Assembly (NCBI RefSeq): GCF_014653195.1
Contig: NZ_BNAH01000016.1
Coordinates: 24,556-88,555, forward strand
DNA from: Thalassotalea profundi
Lineage (GTDB): Bacteria; Pseudomonadota; Gammaproteobacteria; Enterobacterales; Alteromonadaceae
DNA: 64,000 nucleotides
Reading direction: 5' to 3'
Both the position numbers and the translations under genes were made by a program. Every line of letters begins with the position of its first letter. Position 1 is the stretch's first letter. Below the pieces are notes generated by a model. The model did no database searches. It was given only the letters and a program-made list of their open reading frames with translations, and was not told the origin of the DNA. Positions 25,017-34,096 of this stretch are shown in pieces.

Positions 25017-27443
25017 TTAATTGCCGATAGGCGATCCTGGTGGCATCTTAACCTTTGATATAGGAGTAATTAACTTGCCTTGATTCAAACTGAAATTAAT
25101 TTGATTAGACAATAGTTTAAATTGAGCAGCCATGGTTTTGTGTTTTTTCAAACGGCTTCTATCAGTCAACCAATGATTCAAATCACTTAAAGTCACAAAC
25201 ACTTCTGATCGAACTTCGCTGACTAAGTCAGTATCATGCCAAAGCGCTAATAATTGCTCGACTACCTGATTATTTACTCGTTGTTGCACTAACAAAGCCA
25301 AGCCTGATTGCGGGGAGTTTTTAAGCGTATTGTTAATTACCTGCTCAAAAAGATCAGCAATAGAAGGAATATCATTATCCATCACCGCCTGTTGTTGCAA
25401 ACGCGCTAAACGTTCACCATTCAACATTAAAGAAAGTATTTGTTTTGCGTTAGCTTGTGCAGCAGATACTGGATCAAAAGTGATTCCTGTACTACCGTTA
25501 AAACTCTCTCTATTTCGACTATAGCCATAAGCTTTCGGTGGAATTAATTTTACAATATTATCAGGCAAAGTCAGTACATCTGGTGATAGACTCTTTAATA
25601 ATGCTGCAATAGCTTGCCGTTGAACATCACCTTTTACCCAAGTCATCGTACTCTTCTTTTCGATCGTTCTCACTTGATATGTATAATCGACACCAGCAAT
25701 TAATTTTGCTGCCGCTTCAACTTGATAACGATGAAAATTATAAATAGGCACTAAAACCTGTTCTAATTCAGATAACGGAGTGTTTACAGGGATACTATTT
25801 AAGCCAAAGTTAGCTAATGCTTTTTCTCGAATAGTTAGCATGCGCGTTAATTCTTGTGCTGCATTTTTACCATTATCCCATAAATGCCCTGTATTATGAG
25901 CACCAGACTGAGGTCTAGCATCAGGATCTGACACATAAAGCAAGCCTTTATCTTGAGCATTTTTTACTGTTGATGCCAAATATTCTTGTTCTTGATCAGC
26001 AGGAACATCCCCATAACCATAAGCAATTACATATTTATCCCAAACCCCAATTTTATCATCGTAAGCATTTGATAAATCAATCTCATCTTCCACCAACTGA
26101 ATTAGTGGATGTGGATAATCCATCACAGAGGCACGATCATTAACACTTGCTGCAAAGTTATGTGCAATGCCTAATGTATGCCCAACTTCATGCGCTGATA
26201 ATTGACGAATACGTGCTAATGCCATTTCTTTCATCTTGCTCGTATCAGTATTTTCGTTCGTAAATGGTGATGTTAACCCTAAAGCAATAAGATAATCTTG
26301 GCGTACACGTAAAGAGCCTAAAGTAACATGACCCTTAATAATTTCGCCAGATCTAGGATCAATAACCGAAGAACCATATGACCAACCTCTGGTCGCTCTA
26401 TGTACCCATTGAATGACGTTATAACGTACATCCATTGGGTCAGCATCAGCTGGTAGTATTTTTACTTGAAAGGCATTTTTATAGCCAATGGCTTCAAAAG
26501 TTTGATCCCACCAGAGTGCGCCATCTATTAATGCGCTCTTTACTGGCTCTGGTACTCCTGCATCTAAATAATAAATAATAGGTTCAACCGCTTCGCTCAT
26601 GGCAGCTTTAGGATCTTTTTTAGCTAATCGATGGCGGGGGATAAAACGCTTTATAATAGGCTCATCAATTGCGCTAGCATAGTCAGCATAGCTTTGAGAC
26701 CAATAGCCACTATAAGGATGAAAATCTCTTCGTTTATAATCTTCATCCGGTAATTTAATTAATGAATGATGTAAATTAACGGTTACTGCTTTAGCATCAG
26801 GAGTTACACTACGTAAAAAATTTCCGGCGTCAGAACCTTTAAAAGTTACTGTTGACTCTAATTCTGTATTATTTGGAAAGGCTTTACTGCGCGGTGTATA
26901 AATAAAGCTTCGGCTTTGATCAATTGAATAATTACCTTGTTTTCTTCGCTTTAAACTATCAGCGACATTATGTATGTCGGAAAGTAAGAAAGGGGTATAG
27001 TCGATAATTACTTTTTGCTTATTCTCTTTTTTTGATTGACTCTCAATTGAAAACCCCCAAATAATTGAGCTTGCAAATGCTTCAGTCACTGATTTTTTTT
27101 CCAATGCGTTATCAGTATCCGCTCGATAATCAGTATTTAACTGCCTAAGTAAAACTTTATCACCAACCTTTTCGAAACGAACTAATCGTGTGTCACCCAA
27201 CTGACCACGATCTAAACCTATATCATTTGAACCAATTCCTTGAGGTAAACTACTTTGAAAAAGAAACTCTTGATTAAACTTATCAATTTCTAAATAAACT
27301 TTTCCACTATTATTGTCTAAATAGAAAGAAAAGTAGCCTTGTTGAATTTTTTTATCCTTAATAAACTCAACATATTCACTGGAAGCCTGCACAGTAAAAA
27401 TAATGCTAAATAACATTAACGATAAAAGCCGAATATATTTCAT
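25017..27443 (-). CDS. Secreted zinc-dependent metalloprotease (metzincin type, DUF5117-like)
   Basis: An 808-residue protein with a signal peptide (LLSLMLFSIIFTVQA). The N-terminal part (about 30-250), including YLEIDKFNQEFLFQSSLP, matches DUF5117-type regions. The catalytic motif HEVGHTLGIAH begins at residue 418 (HExxHxxGxxH, metzincin zinc ligands). A Met-turn candidate is SVMDYPHPLI. The C-terminal 300 residues match the helical end of these proteases. It probably digests extracellular or periplasmic proteins. No close neighbours are on the same strand. Confidence 0.85.
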   Translation of the reverse strand: MKYIRLLSLMLFSIIFTVQASSEYVEFIKDKKIQQGYFSFYLDNNSGKVYLEIDKFNQEFLFQSSLPQGIGSNDIGLDRGQLGDTRLVRFEKVGDKVLLRQLNTDYRADTDNALEKKSVTEAFASSIIWGFSIESQSKKENKQKVIIDYTPFLLSDIHNVADSLKRRKQGNYSIDQSRSFIYTPRSKAFPNNTELESTVTFKGSDAGNFLRSVTPDAKAVTVNLHHSLIKLPDEDYKRRDFHPYSGYWSQSYADYASAIDEPIIKRFIPRHRLAKKDPKAAMSEAVEPIIYYLDAGVPEPVKSALIDGALWWDQTFEAIGYKNAFQVKILPADADPMDVRYNVIQWVHRATRGWSYGSSVIDPRSGEIIKGHVTLGSLRVRQDYLIALGLTSPFTNENTDTSKMKEMALARIRQLSAHEVGHTLGIAHNFAASVNDRASVMDYPHPLIQLVEDEIDLSNAYDDKIGVWDKYVIAYGYGDVPADQEQEYLASTVKNAQDKGLLYVSDPDARPQSGAHNTGHLWDNGKNAAQELTRMLTIREKALANFGLNSIPVNTPLSELEQVLVPIYNFHRYQVEAAAKLIAGVDYTYQVRTIEKKSTMTWVKGDVQRQAIAALLKSLSPDVLTLPDNIVKLIPPKAYGYSRNRESFNGSTGITFDPVSAAQANAKQILSLMLNGERLARLQQQAVMDNDIPSIADLFEQVINNTLKNSPQSGLALLVQQRVNNQVVEQLLALWHDTDLVSEVRSEVFVTLSDLNHWLTDRSRLKKHKTMAAQFKLLSNQINFSLNQGKLITPISKVKMPPGSPIGN

Positions 27444-27639
27444 ATAAATCCTTATTCTATTAAAAAGTCATATTTTCTACTGAATGCGAGCAGTTTATTG
27501 TTATAATAACCCTATAGTCGACTTTGAGAAAAGCGACATAATAATAAAAGGTTTTAAACGCACCCGCTGCTAGCAATTAAATAACGCTGGCAAAGCATAA
27601 TATAAAATATACATTAACTAAAGTTAATTAGGTATCAAC

Positions 27640-28608
27640 ATGAAACGACTCGCGCCAGCGTTACGAGCAGATAATGTTCCTCTCGATTTAATCTCATTAA
27701 TTAAAACCATACTTGCCGCTACCAAAGAAATATCTTTCCGTGTAAGCCAAGCACAACTAGGCGGTTTAATGGGGTCAACATTAGATGAAAATATTCAAGG
27801 TGAAGTACAAAAAAAACTAGATGTAGTAGCCAATGAATTATTTAAAGACATATTATTAGAGTCAGGCTTCGTTAAAGCAATTTCTTCTGAAGAAGAAGAC
27901 ACCTCAGTTGCCGGTGAAGATAACGGTAAGTTTATTGTCTCATTCGACCCTTTAGATGGCAGCTCAAATATTGATATTAATTCACTTATTGGCACTATTT
28001 TTTCGATTCACAGAGCCAAACCTGAATTAGATGCTGCAGATCCAAACCAATTTAAACAAGCGGGAACCGAACAGGTTTGTGCCGGTTATGTATTATATGG
28101 TCCTTCAACTATGTTAGTCATGACAACAGGAAAAGGTACACATTTTTACGTATTAGACCGTACGCATGGAGGCTTTTTATTAGTTGAACGTAATGTGCAA
28201 GTCCCCACTGAAACACAAGAATTTGCAGTAAATATGTCAAATCAACGCTTTTGGCACGAACCAATGCAAAATTATATTAGCGACTTGCTCGCTGGTGACA
28301 CAGGGCCAAGAGGTAAGAACTTTAACATGCGCTGGATTGCCGCTATGGTGGGTGATATACATCGTGTATTAACTCGCGGTGGTATTTTTACCTACCCTGC
28401 CGATACTAAAGATGCTAATAAACCCTTTAAATTACGCTTAATGTATGAAGCAAATCCTATGAGTTTTCTTATTGAACAAGCTGGAGGTTTAGCCGTAACC
28501 AGTGAAGGACGTATTATGGATATTCAACCAACTGATATTCATCAACGTGTTGAAGTGATCATGGGCTCTAAAAACGAAGTTGAGCAATGTTTATCTTATT
28601 ATAAATAA
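27640..28608 (+). CDS. fbp: Class I fructose-1,6-bisphosphatase
   Basis: A 322-residue enzyme of the usual length. It has the metal-binding SSEEED and DPLDGSSNIDIN, YVLYGPSTMLV, the SNQRFW loop, and KLRLMYEANPMSFLIEQAGG near the active site. It removes the 1-phosphate in gluconeogenesis in the cytoplasm. It is a single gene with its own terminator. Confidence 0.97.
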   Translation: MKRLAPALRADNVPLDLISLIKTILAATKEISFRVSQAQLGGLMGSTLDENIQGEVQKKLDVVANELFKDILLESGFVKAISSEEEDTSVAGEDNGKFIVSFDPLDGSSNIDINSLIGTIFSIHRAKPELDAADPNQFKQAGTEQVCAGYVLYGPSTMLVMTTGKGTHFYVLDRTHGGFLLVERNVQVPTETQEFAVNMSNQRFWHEPMQNYISDLLAGDTGPRGKNFNMRWIAAMVGDIHRVLTRGGIFTYPADTKDANKPFKLRLMYEANPMSFLIEQAGGLAVTSEGRIMDIQPTDIHQRVEVIMGSKNEVEQCLSYYK

Positions 28609-28633
28609 GTAATTTACCAATAACACAAACGTT

Positions 28634-28673
28634 AAAACCGTTAGTCGTTCACAATACAACTAACGGTTTTTTG
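28634..28673 (+). terminator. Terminator after fbp
   Basis: AAAACCGTTAGT (28634-28645) and ACTAACGGTTTT (28659-28670) form a 12-bp stem with a T-run, 25 bases after fbp. Confidence 0.85.
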
Positions 28674-28800
28674 TAAAATTAGCATTACCTATCTCCTCAC
28701 TTAATTCAGATACAAATAAATAGTGCTGTTGTATTGACATAGATCAGTAAAGGCTTACACTTTTCAGCAATTTCTGAAAATTAAAAAATTTGAAAATAAA

Positions 28801-29343
28801 ATGAAAGTAACTCCGATGCAGCAATCTTTAATTTCTCATTTTGGTGAAATGGGATCACGCTGGGGCTTAAATAGAACTTTGGGTCAAATGTACGCCTTAA
28901 TTGTGCTAACAGAGGCTCCGCTAAATGCAGACCAAATTAGTGATGCTCTGTTAATTTCACGTTCAAATGTCAGTATGGGGTTAAAAGAATTAAAATCTTG
29001 GAATTTAATAAGGTTGCATCATATTCCAGGCGATCGAAAAGAATACTTTTCAGCACCTCAAGATATTTGGGAAATTGCTCGCACCCTAATTATCGAGCGT
29101 AGAAAACGAGAGCTTGATCCAACATTAACTACCTTTCGTAACGCGCTTCTAGAAAAGCCATCGAACAGTGCTGATGAATACACGCAACAACGTGTTCAAG
29201 ATATGCATGACTTAATGGAAATGGTCACCATTTGGAGCACAGAGTTACAAAATATGTCATCAGAAAAATTATCTACTTTATTAAAGCTCGGTTCAGGTAT
29301 TAGTAAAATTATTGATGCTAAAGAAAAATTCCTTAAAAAATAA
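28801..29343 (+). CDS. GbsR/MarR-family transcriptional regulator
   Basis: A 180-residue protein with the GbsR layout. A MarR-type winged helix includes GLNRTLGQMYALI, LISRSNVSMGLKEL as recognition helix, and GDRKEYFSA as wing; a long C-terminal helical tail follows. GbsR in Bacillus controls glycine-betaine synthesis through choline; here no betaine or transporter gene is adjacent, so the target is unknown. No strong SD is seen before the ATG at 28801. Confidence 0.82.
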   Translation: MKVTPMQQSLISHFGEMGSRWGLNRTLGQMYALIVLTEAPLNADQISDALLISRSNVSMGLKELKSWNLIRLHHIPGDRKEYFSAPQDIWEIARTLIIERRKRELDPTLTTFRNALLEKPSNSADEYTQQRVQDMHDLMEMVTIWSTELQNMSSEKLSTLLKLGSGISKIIDAKEKFLKK

Positions 29344-29460
29344 CGGAGTATAAGATCATACTTAATATTGCTGTTGGTTCAAAAGAATTAAGTTTTATGT
29401 TTTTCAGCCTATAATTTGCCTGACCTGTTGTATATAACCTAAATAAAAATAGCATAAAAA

Positions 29461-29495
29461 GAGAAGGTAATTTTTTACCTTCTCAATAACTTTTT
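29461..29495. terminator. Hairpin between gbsR-type gene and ppaC
   Basis: GAGAAGGTAA (29461-29470) and TTACCTTCTC (29475-29484) form a 10-bp stem with a TTTT loop, followed by AATAACTTTTT. It is a likely terminator for the upstream gene. It stands 49 bases before ppaC, so a leader role cannot be excluded. Confidence 0.55.
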
Positions 29496-29532
29496 GTTAG
29501 AATAACGGCAAATTAAGAGAGAGATACTTAAC

Positions 29533-30453
29533 ATGCCTAATTATGTTGTCGGACACAAAACCCCTGACTCAGATTCTATTTGCTCGGCGATTGCCCTTTC
29601 ATACCTAAAAACAACATTAGGTGAAGAAACAGTCCCTGCTCGTTTAGGTGAATTATCACCTGAAACATTATTCATTCTAGATAAATTTGGATTTGAACAA
29701 CCTGAATTAAAAACCAGTTATGCCGGCGAAAGCTTGTATATAGTGGATCATTCAGATCGCGTTCAAGGGCCTGATGATATCGATGATGCCACCATATTAG
29801 GAATTATCGACCATCACAAGCTTGGTGATATTACCACCTCAACTCCATTGGAAATTTGGGTACGCCCTGTTGGTTGTACTAACACCATTATAAAAATGAT
29901 GTATGATTTTCATAATGTTGAAATTCCGAAAAATATTGCCGGTGCAATGATGTGTGCAATTTTAAGCGATACCGTTATCTTTAAATCGCCAACGTGTACC
30001 ACTGCAGATATTAAGTGTGTTGAGGCATTAGCTGAAATAGCCGGTATTAGCGATCCAAAAGCATTGGGTATGGAAATGTTTAAAGTAAAATCAGCCGTGG
30101 AAGGCACACCAGTGCGTGACCTGGTACTTCGTGATTTTAAAGACTTTAACATGAATGGAAATTTACTGGGTATTGGTCAACTTGAAGTGATCGATTTAAG
30201 TATATTTGACGATATGAAAGCTGAGTTAGCAGCAGATATTGCTGAATTAAAAACTGAAGGTAACTACCATAGTGTTATTTTATTGCTTACAGATATTATG
30301 AAAGAAGGCTCAGAGTTTTTAGTCGTCAGTGATAACGACGACTTAACCGAAAAAGCTTATGGTAAAGCTACTGTAAACGGTAGTGTATGGATAGATGGCG
30401 TACTTTCACGTAAGAAACAAGTAGTGCCCCAATTGCAAGATTCGTTAGCATAA
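29533..30453 (+). CDS. ppaC: Manganese-dependent inorganic pyrophosphatase (family II, DHH)
   Basis: A 306-residue enzyme. Metal-binding motifs are VGHKTPDSDSICSAIAL near the N-terminus, VDHSD, and the DHH motif in IIDHHKLGD. The C-terminal DHHA2 domain has DGVLSRKKQVVP. It lacks the CBS and DRTGG regulatory inserts seen in some relatives, so it is the simple form. It hydrolyses pyrophosphate with Mn2+ or Co2+ and is much faster than family I enzymes. Confidence 0.94.
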   Translation: MPNYVVGHKTPDSDSICSAIALSYLKTTLGEETVPARLGELSPETLFILDKFGFEQPELKTSYAGESLYIVDHSDRVQGPDDIDDATILGIIDHHKLGDITTSTPLEIWVRPVGCTNTIIKMMYDFHNVEIPKNIAGAMMCAILSDTVIFKSPTCTTADIKCVEALAEIAGISDPKALGMEMFKVKSAVEGTPVRDLVLRDFKDFNMNGNLLGIGQLEVIDLSIFDDMKAELAADIAELKTEGNYHSVILLLTDIMKEGSEFLVVSDNDDLTEKAYGKATVNGSVWIDGVLSRKKQVVPQLQDSLA

Positions 30454-30483
30454 ACTCAAGTCATAACAATTAAAAACCATCAA

Positions 30484-30512
30484 CGAAAGCACTATATTTT
30501 ATAGTGCTTTCG
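30484..30512. terminator. Hairpin after ppaC
   Basis: CGAAAGCACTATA (30484-30496) and TATAGTGCTTTCG (30500-30512) form a perfect 13-bp stem with a 3-base loop. There is no T-run after it, so efficiency is uncertain. Confidence 0.5.
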
Positions 30513-30552
30513 ATCTACTCTATTATCACTTTCCACTAATTATACCTCTGAC

Positions 30553-31092
30553 ATGAAAATAGCTAACTCTGCGCGCTTATCGTATCGTCTAATGGATGAA
30601 AATAATGCTGAAGAATTATTTCAGCTCGATCAAGATCCTGCGGTAATGAAATTTATTAATGGGGGGACTCCATCTTCCCGAGAACAAGTTAAAACCGTTT
30701 TAATTCCAAGAATGCAAGCTTATCGAAATGCAGAAAAAGGCTGGGGCTTATGGCAAGTTAATGATACCGAAACAGGTGAATACCTTGGCTGGGTATTAGT
30801 ACGCCCAATGTACTTTTTTTCAGATAACCCTGAAATTGATAATTTAGAGTTAGGCTGGCGATTTTTCCAATCGACTTGGGGAAAAGGTTATGCAAGTGAA
30901 GCCGCGCAGCATATCAAACAGCAGCTCAGTCATGACAAAACTATTAAAAGTTTTAGTGCTATTGCAGATGAAAATAACCTTGCTTCTGTCGGCGTAATGA
31001 AAAAGATAGGGATGAAATATATAAAAACCTACTTTCATACCGATCCACTTTTTGAATGTGATGTAGTGTATTATCAAATCGCTAATCATTAA
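30553..31092 (+). CDS. GNAT-family N-acetyltransferase (RimJ/RimL-like)
   Basis: A 179-residue protein of the Acetyltransf_3 type: SYRLMDENNAEELFQLDQDPAVMKFINGG at the N-terminus is split across strand and helix, then GWGLWQV, LELGWRFFQSTWGKGYASEAAQ with the acetyl-CoA loop (GKGYA), and NLASVGVMKKIGMKY. The substrate is not known. No neighbour points to a pathway. Confidence 0.85.
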   Translation: MKIANSARLSYRLMDENNAEELFQLDQDPAVMKFINGGTPSSREQVKTVLIPRMQAYRNAEKGWGLWQVNDTETGEYLGWVLVRPMYFFSDNPEIDNLELGWRFFQSTWGKGYASEAAQHIKQQLSHDKTIKSFSAIADENNLASVGVMKKIGMKYIKTYFHTDPLFECDVVYYQIANH

Positions 31093-31126
31093 TTAGTTTA
31101 AATACAACGATGCCTCTCACTGCATT

Positions 31127-31158
31127 AATTAAAAATAAAGCCAGCATCAGCTGGCTTT
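31127..31158 (-). terminator. Terminator after the M14 peptidase gene
   Basis: AAAGCCAGC (31137-31145) and GCTGGCTTT (31150-31158) form a 9-bp stem. On the minus strand a T-rich tail (ATTTTTAATTAA) follows. Confidence 0.8.
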
Positions 31159-31184
31159 AGTAATCGCCTATTTGGAGATGTTCA

Positions 31185-33884
31185 TTATCGTAGCGGTGAA
31201 GCGTGAGCCGCCGATCTGAATAGAGTATTTAATAACATCACATTTAATCCCTCAAGATAAGCTCTGGTCGTAGGTTCTTGAGTAAAACTTATCACCATAC
31301 CTTTTCCAGTAGGTTGATGAATTAAATAAGGCTTATAAGCTAATTGCTTCTTATTTTCTTCCCAAAGGTAGCCACTTGCTAATACTTTATCCGGACCAGC
31401 AAACCATGCCACATTTTTCCCAGACGCTAGCTTGATTGGCGTATAAATATCATTTCCGTAGGCGATTGCCGTTAAGTTTTTATGAACACCAGCAGTCAAC
31501 CAATGCTCTTGATCCACTTCAATATTAGCTAATACACCCGCTACAAAGTCTGGTTTTTCTTTCAAATTTTCACTGGCATTGACTAAGTTGGCTTTTGATG
31601 TAAATAGTTGCCCATCTACCTCAGACTCTTCTTTAGCATCCTTCGTTGCTTGCTTTTTATCAGAGTCTTCTTTATACGCTCTTTCTCTTTGAACATCTAA
31701 CAAGCCAATCGTATGATCCGCTGCAAACTTTGTCGCATTGCCAAATGTCACTAAAACGCCACCTCGTGTCACCCACTGTTTGATATTATCGGCACCCGCT
31801 TTGCCTAATGTCCCCATATAATTGCCTGAGGGAAGTATCAGTACTTGATAATTAGATAAATCTGCCGATTTAAGCATAGGTGTACGAATAGCCGTTACCG
31901 GATAGTTTAATTGACGCTCTATGACAAATCTTGAATTGCCTGCACTTAATGAGCTTACCGGTGCGTCCCAGGCCATCGCTATTTTAGGCGCTACCATTTG
32001 CGCTGTATTGTTACTACCAAAGCTCGGCCCTTCAGTAACCCAACTCGTATTTACCCCTAAAGCATGAGCCCCTGTTTGAGCGGCTATTTTTTCAACTTTA
32101 GTGGTTAAGTCATCGCTATTAGCACGTTTTTCAATAATTAAAGAACCTGCAGGAAATTTATGTTTACCATCTAAAACAAAAGCCTTATCTGCACTTTTTA
32201 CAGAAATACCTTCTAATAAAGCAGCGGTTAAAAACCTACCCGCAGCCATATCTCCCCAGGCAACAACATATCCAACACTAGCGTCTATATTAGTTACATG
32301 CCCAATAAGAGGCTCATCAGCACTTACTGATTCTGCTGCTACTTTAATAGGTTTGCTGCAATGCTCGACATCAACATCAAACATTAACGGCAAAGACCAA
32401 CCGGTTGTATCATATATTTCATCATTGAGTTTACGGCTACGACGACGTTCTTGTTCTTCAATAAACTGACTATCCATATCTACTTGTTTACTAAAGGTGG
32501 TGGTGACAAATCGTCCTTTAGGTTGTGCTGAGTCGATGAAGTAAGTACCTGCTTGATATTTTTGACCACAGCTAGTAAATGCTGCTTTTGCTCTAAACAC
32601 ATCAACATCATGTTCTGCCATTAACGTTGCAAGACGGTGTGTACCTGCTTTATTACGCTGGTTTGGCATAATATAGATACGATCTTTTTTATCTTTACCT
32701 GCAGCAATGGCACTAACTTGATAATCATAATAATCATTCAACAACTTTTCATGGTTTTCTGCCACCGCTTCCGCAGTAGAAACCGATGCAACAAAGTGAC
32801 GATGAACAGTATTAAAATATGTTAATACTTCACCTGTATCTTTTTTAAATAGCTCTCCTCTTGATGAAGAAACTTCATACGTTGAGGCTGATGCACCATA
32901 AAATGTAGGCCAGCTATCACCATAACCTGGATAAAAAGCATCAAAAATTTCACGTGTGAAAAAATCAAAGCCTAAACGATCAAAGTGCTTACCATTATTT
33001 CGGCCAACAATTGAAATATTATCTATTTGAGTTTTAGTCATATGTGGATTAAAGGGTTGAGCTGCAGGAGAAAAGTAATAACTTTGATCCCCCCCCATTT
33101 CGTGCAAATCAATAACGACTAATGGACGATAATGATTCATCGCTTTAATTCGCCCCGCAGTTTCAGGTTGCGTAATAGCTAACCAGTCTCTATTCATATC
33201 AAATAAATAGTGATTTGAGCGACCACTTGGCCAAGGCTCATTATGCTCAGCACTTAAACGATCATCACTGTGTTGCATACCAACGGTTGCATAATAACGA
33301 CTCGTAAATCGCGTACGACCATCGGGATTTTGTAATGGGTCAATAAATACAATAGTGTTGTTTAAAATCTTTTTATTTGTGGCTTCATTAGGGGCAGCAA
33401 GTAAATGATAAGCCATCATCATAGCGGCATCAGTACTACTTATTTCATTACCATGCACACCATAACCGAGCCATACAGACGCAGGTAATTGAGCAATTAA
33501 ATTTTTTGCCTTTTTATTATCGGTTTTTCGAGGATCTGACAACTGCTGCATTTTTGCAGAAAAGTCATCAAGCGCTGCAATATTTTTACTGTTACCAATG
33601 GCTGCATATATAAGTTTTCGACCTTCCCATGTGCGACCATATTCAAATAACTTAATTTTTGTTGGCTCTGCTCTTTCTAAGGCTTCAAAATAACGCAGCA
33701 TATCGTTGTAGTTAGAAATACGTTCACCAACATCATACCCCAAAACACCTTCAAACGTTGGGATAGCGGTATTGTACTGGGTACCCGGCCACATATTGTC
33801 TTTTGCTGAAGCTGCAAATGAATTAAACGAATAACACATCGTCAAAATCAAGGTGCAGATAATAGAATAATATTTAAATTTCAT
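31185..33884 (-). CDS. Secreted M14-family zinc carboxypeptidase
   Basis: An 899-residue protein with a signal peptide (cleavage near SFAAS, residue 24). The M14 domain (about 50-380) has zinc ligands in YGVHGNEISS (His144, Glu147) and IDLHEMGG, and a likely catalytic Glu in ASTYEVSSSRG. The large C-terminal part (about 400-880) contains a class I glutamine amidotransferase-like fold segment (VLILPSGNYMGTLG, WVTRGGVLVTFGN), as in related marine M14 peptidases. It probably digests peptides outside or in the periplasm, alongside the M1 and metzincin enzymes in this window. Confidence 0.88.
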   Translation of the reverse strand: MKFKYYSIICTLILTMCYSFNSFAASAKDNMWPGTQYNTAIPTFEGVLGYDVGERISNYNDMLRYFEALERAEPTKIKLFEYGRTWEGRKLIYAAIGNSKNIAALDDFSAKMQQLSDPRKTDNKKAKNLIAQLPASVWLGYGVHGNEISSTDAAMMMAYHLLAAPNEATNKKILNNTIVFIDPLQNPDGRTRFTSRYYATVGMQHSDDRLSAEHNEPWPSGRSNHYLFDMNRDWLAITQPETAGRIKAMNHYRPLVVIDLHEMGGDQSYYFSPAAQPFNPHMTKTQIDNISIVGRNNGKHFDRLGFDFFTREIFDAFYPGYGDSWPTFYGASASTYEVSSSRGELFKKDTGEVLTYFNTVHRHFVASVSTAEAVAENHEKLLNDYYDYQVSAIAAGKDKKDRIYIMPNQRNKAGTHRLATLMAEHDVDVFRAKAAFTSCGQKYQAGTYFIDSAQPKGRFVTTTFSKQVDMDSQFIEEQERRRSRKLNDEIYDTTGWSLPLMFDVDVEHCSKPIKVAAESVSADEPLIGHVTNIDASVGYVVAWGDMAAGRFLTAALLEGISVKSADKAFVLDGKHKFPAGSLIIEKRANSDDLTTKVEKIAAQTGAHALGVNTSWVTEGPSFGSNNTAQMVAPKIAMAWDAPVSSLSAGNSRFVIERQLNYPVTAIRTPMLKSADLSNYQVLILPSGNYMGTLGKAGADNIKQWVTRGGVLVTFGNATKFAADHTIGLLDVQRERAYKEDSDKKQATKDAKEESEVDGQLFTSKANLVNASENLKEKPDFVAGVLANIEVDQEHWLTAGVHKNLTAIAYGNDIYTPIKLASGKNVAWFAGPDKVLASGYLWEENKKQLAYKPYLIHQPTGKGMVISFTQEPTTRAYLEGLNVMLLNTLFRSAAHASPLR

Positions 33885-34096
33885 GGGATAAAAATTCCAA
33901 AGAAAACAAGTGCCGTTAAACTATCGCTAAGTTACTTTTTTATCAACAATAAAAGCTATCGATCTACTAAAATTAGTCAATATTGGCCATCAAGTAATAT
34001 TTTTAACTGTATTGAATCCCCCTCCCCACATACAACTGGATATATTAACAGTATTAAATTACACTTGTTCGTAGTGTCATTTAACTTTCCTCAATC

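Noticed and set aside
29461..29495. Riboswitch in front of ppaC
   Set aside because: Only one simple stem is present, without conserved bases of any riboswitch class; a terminator explains it.
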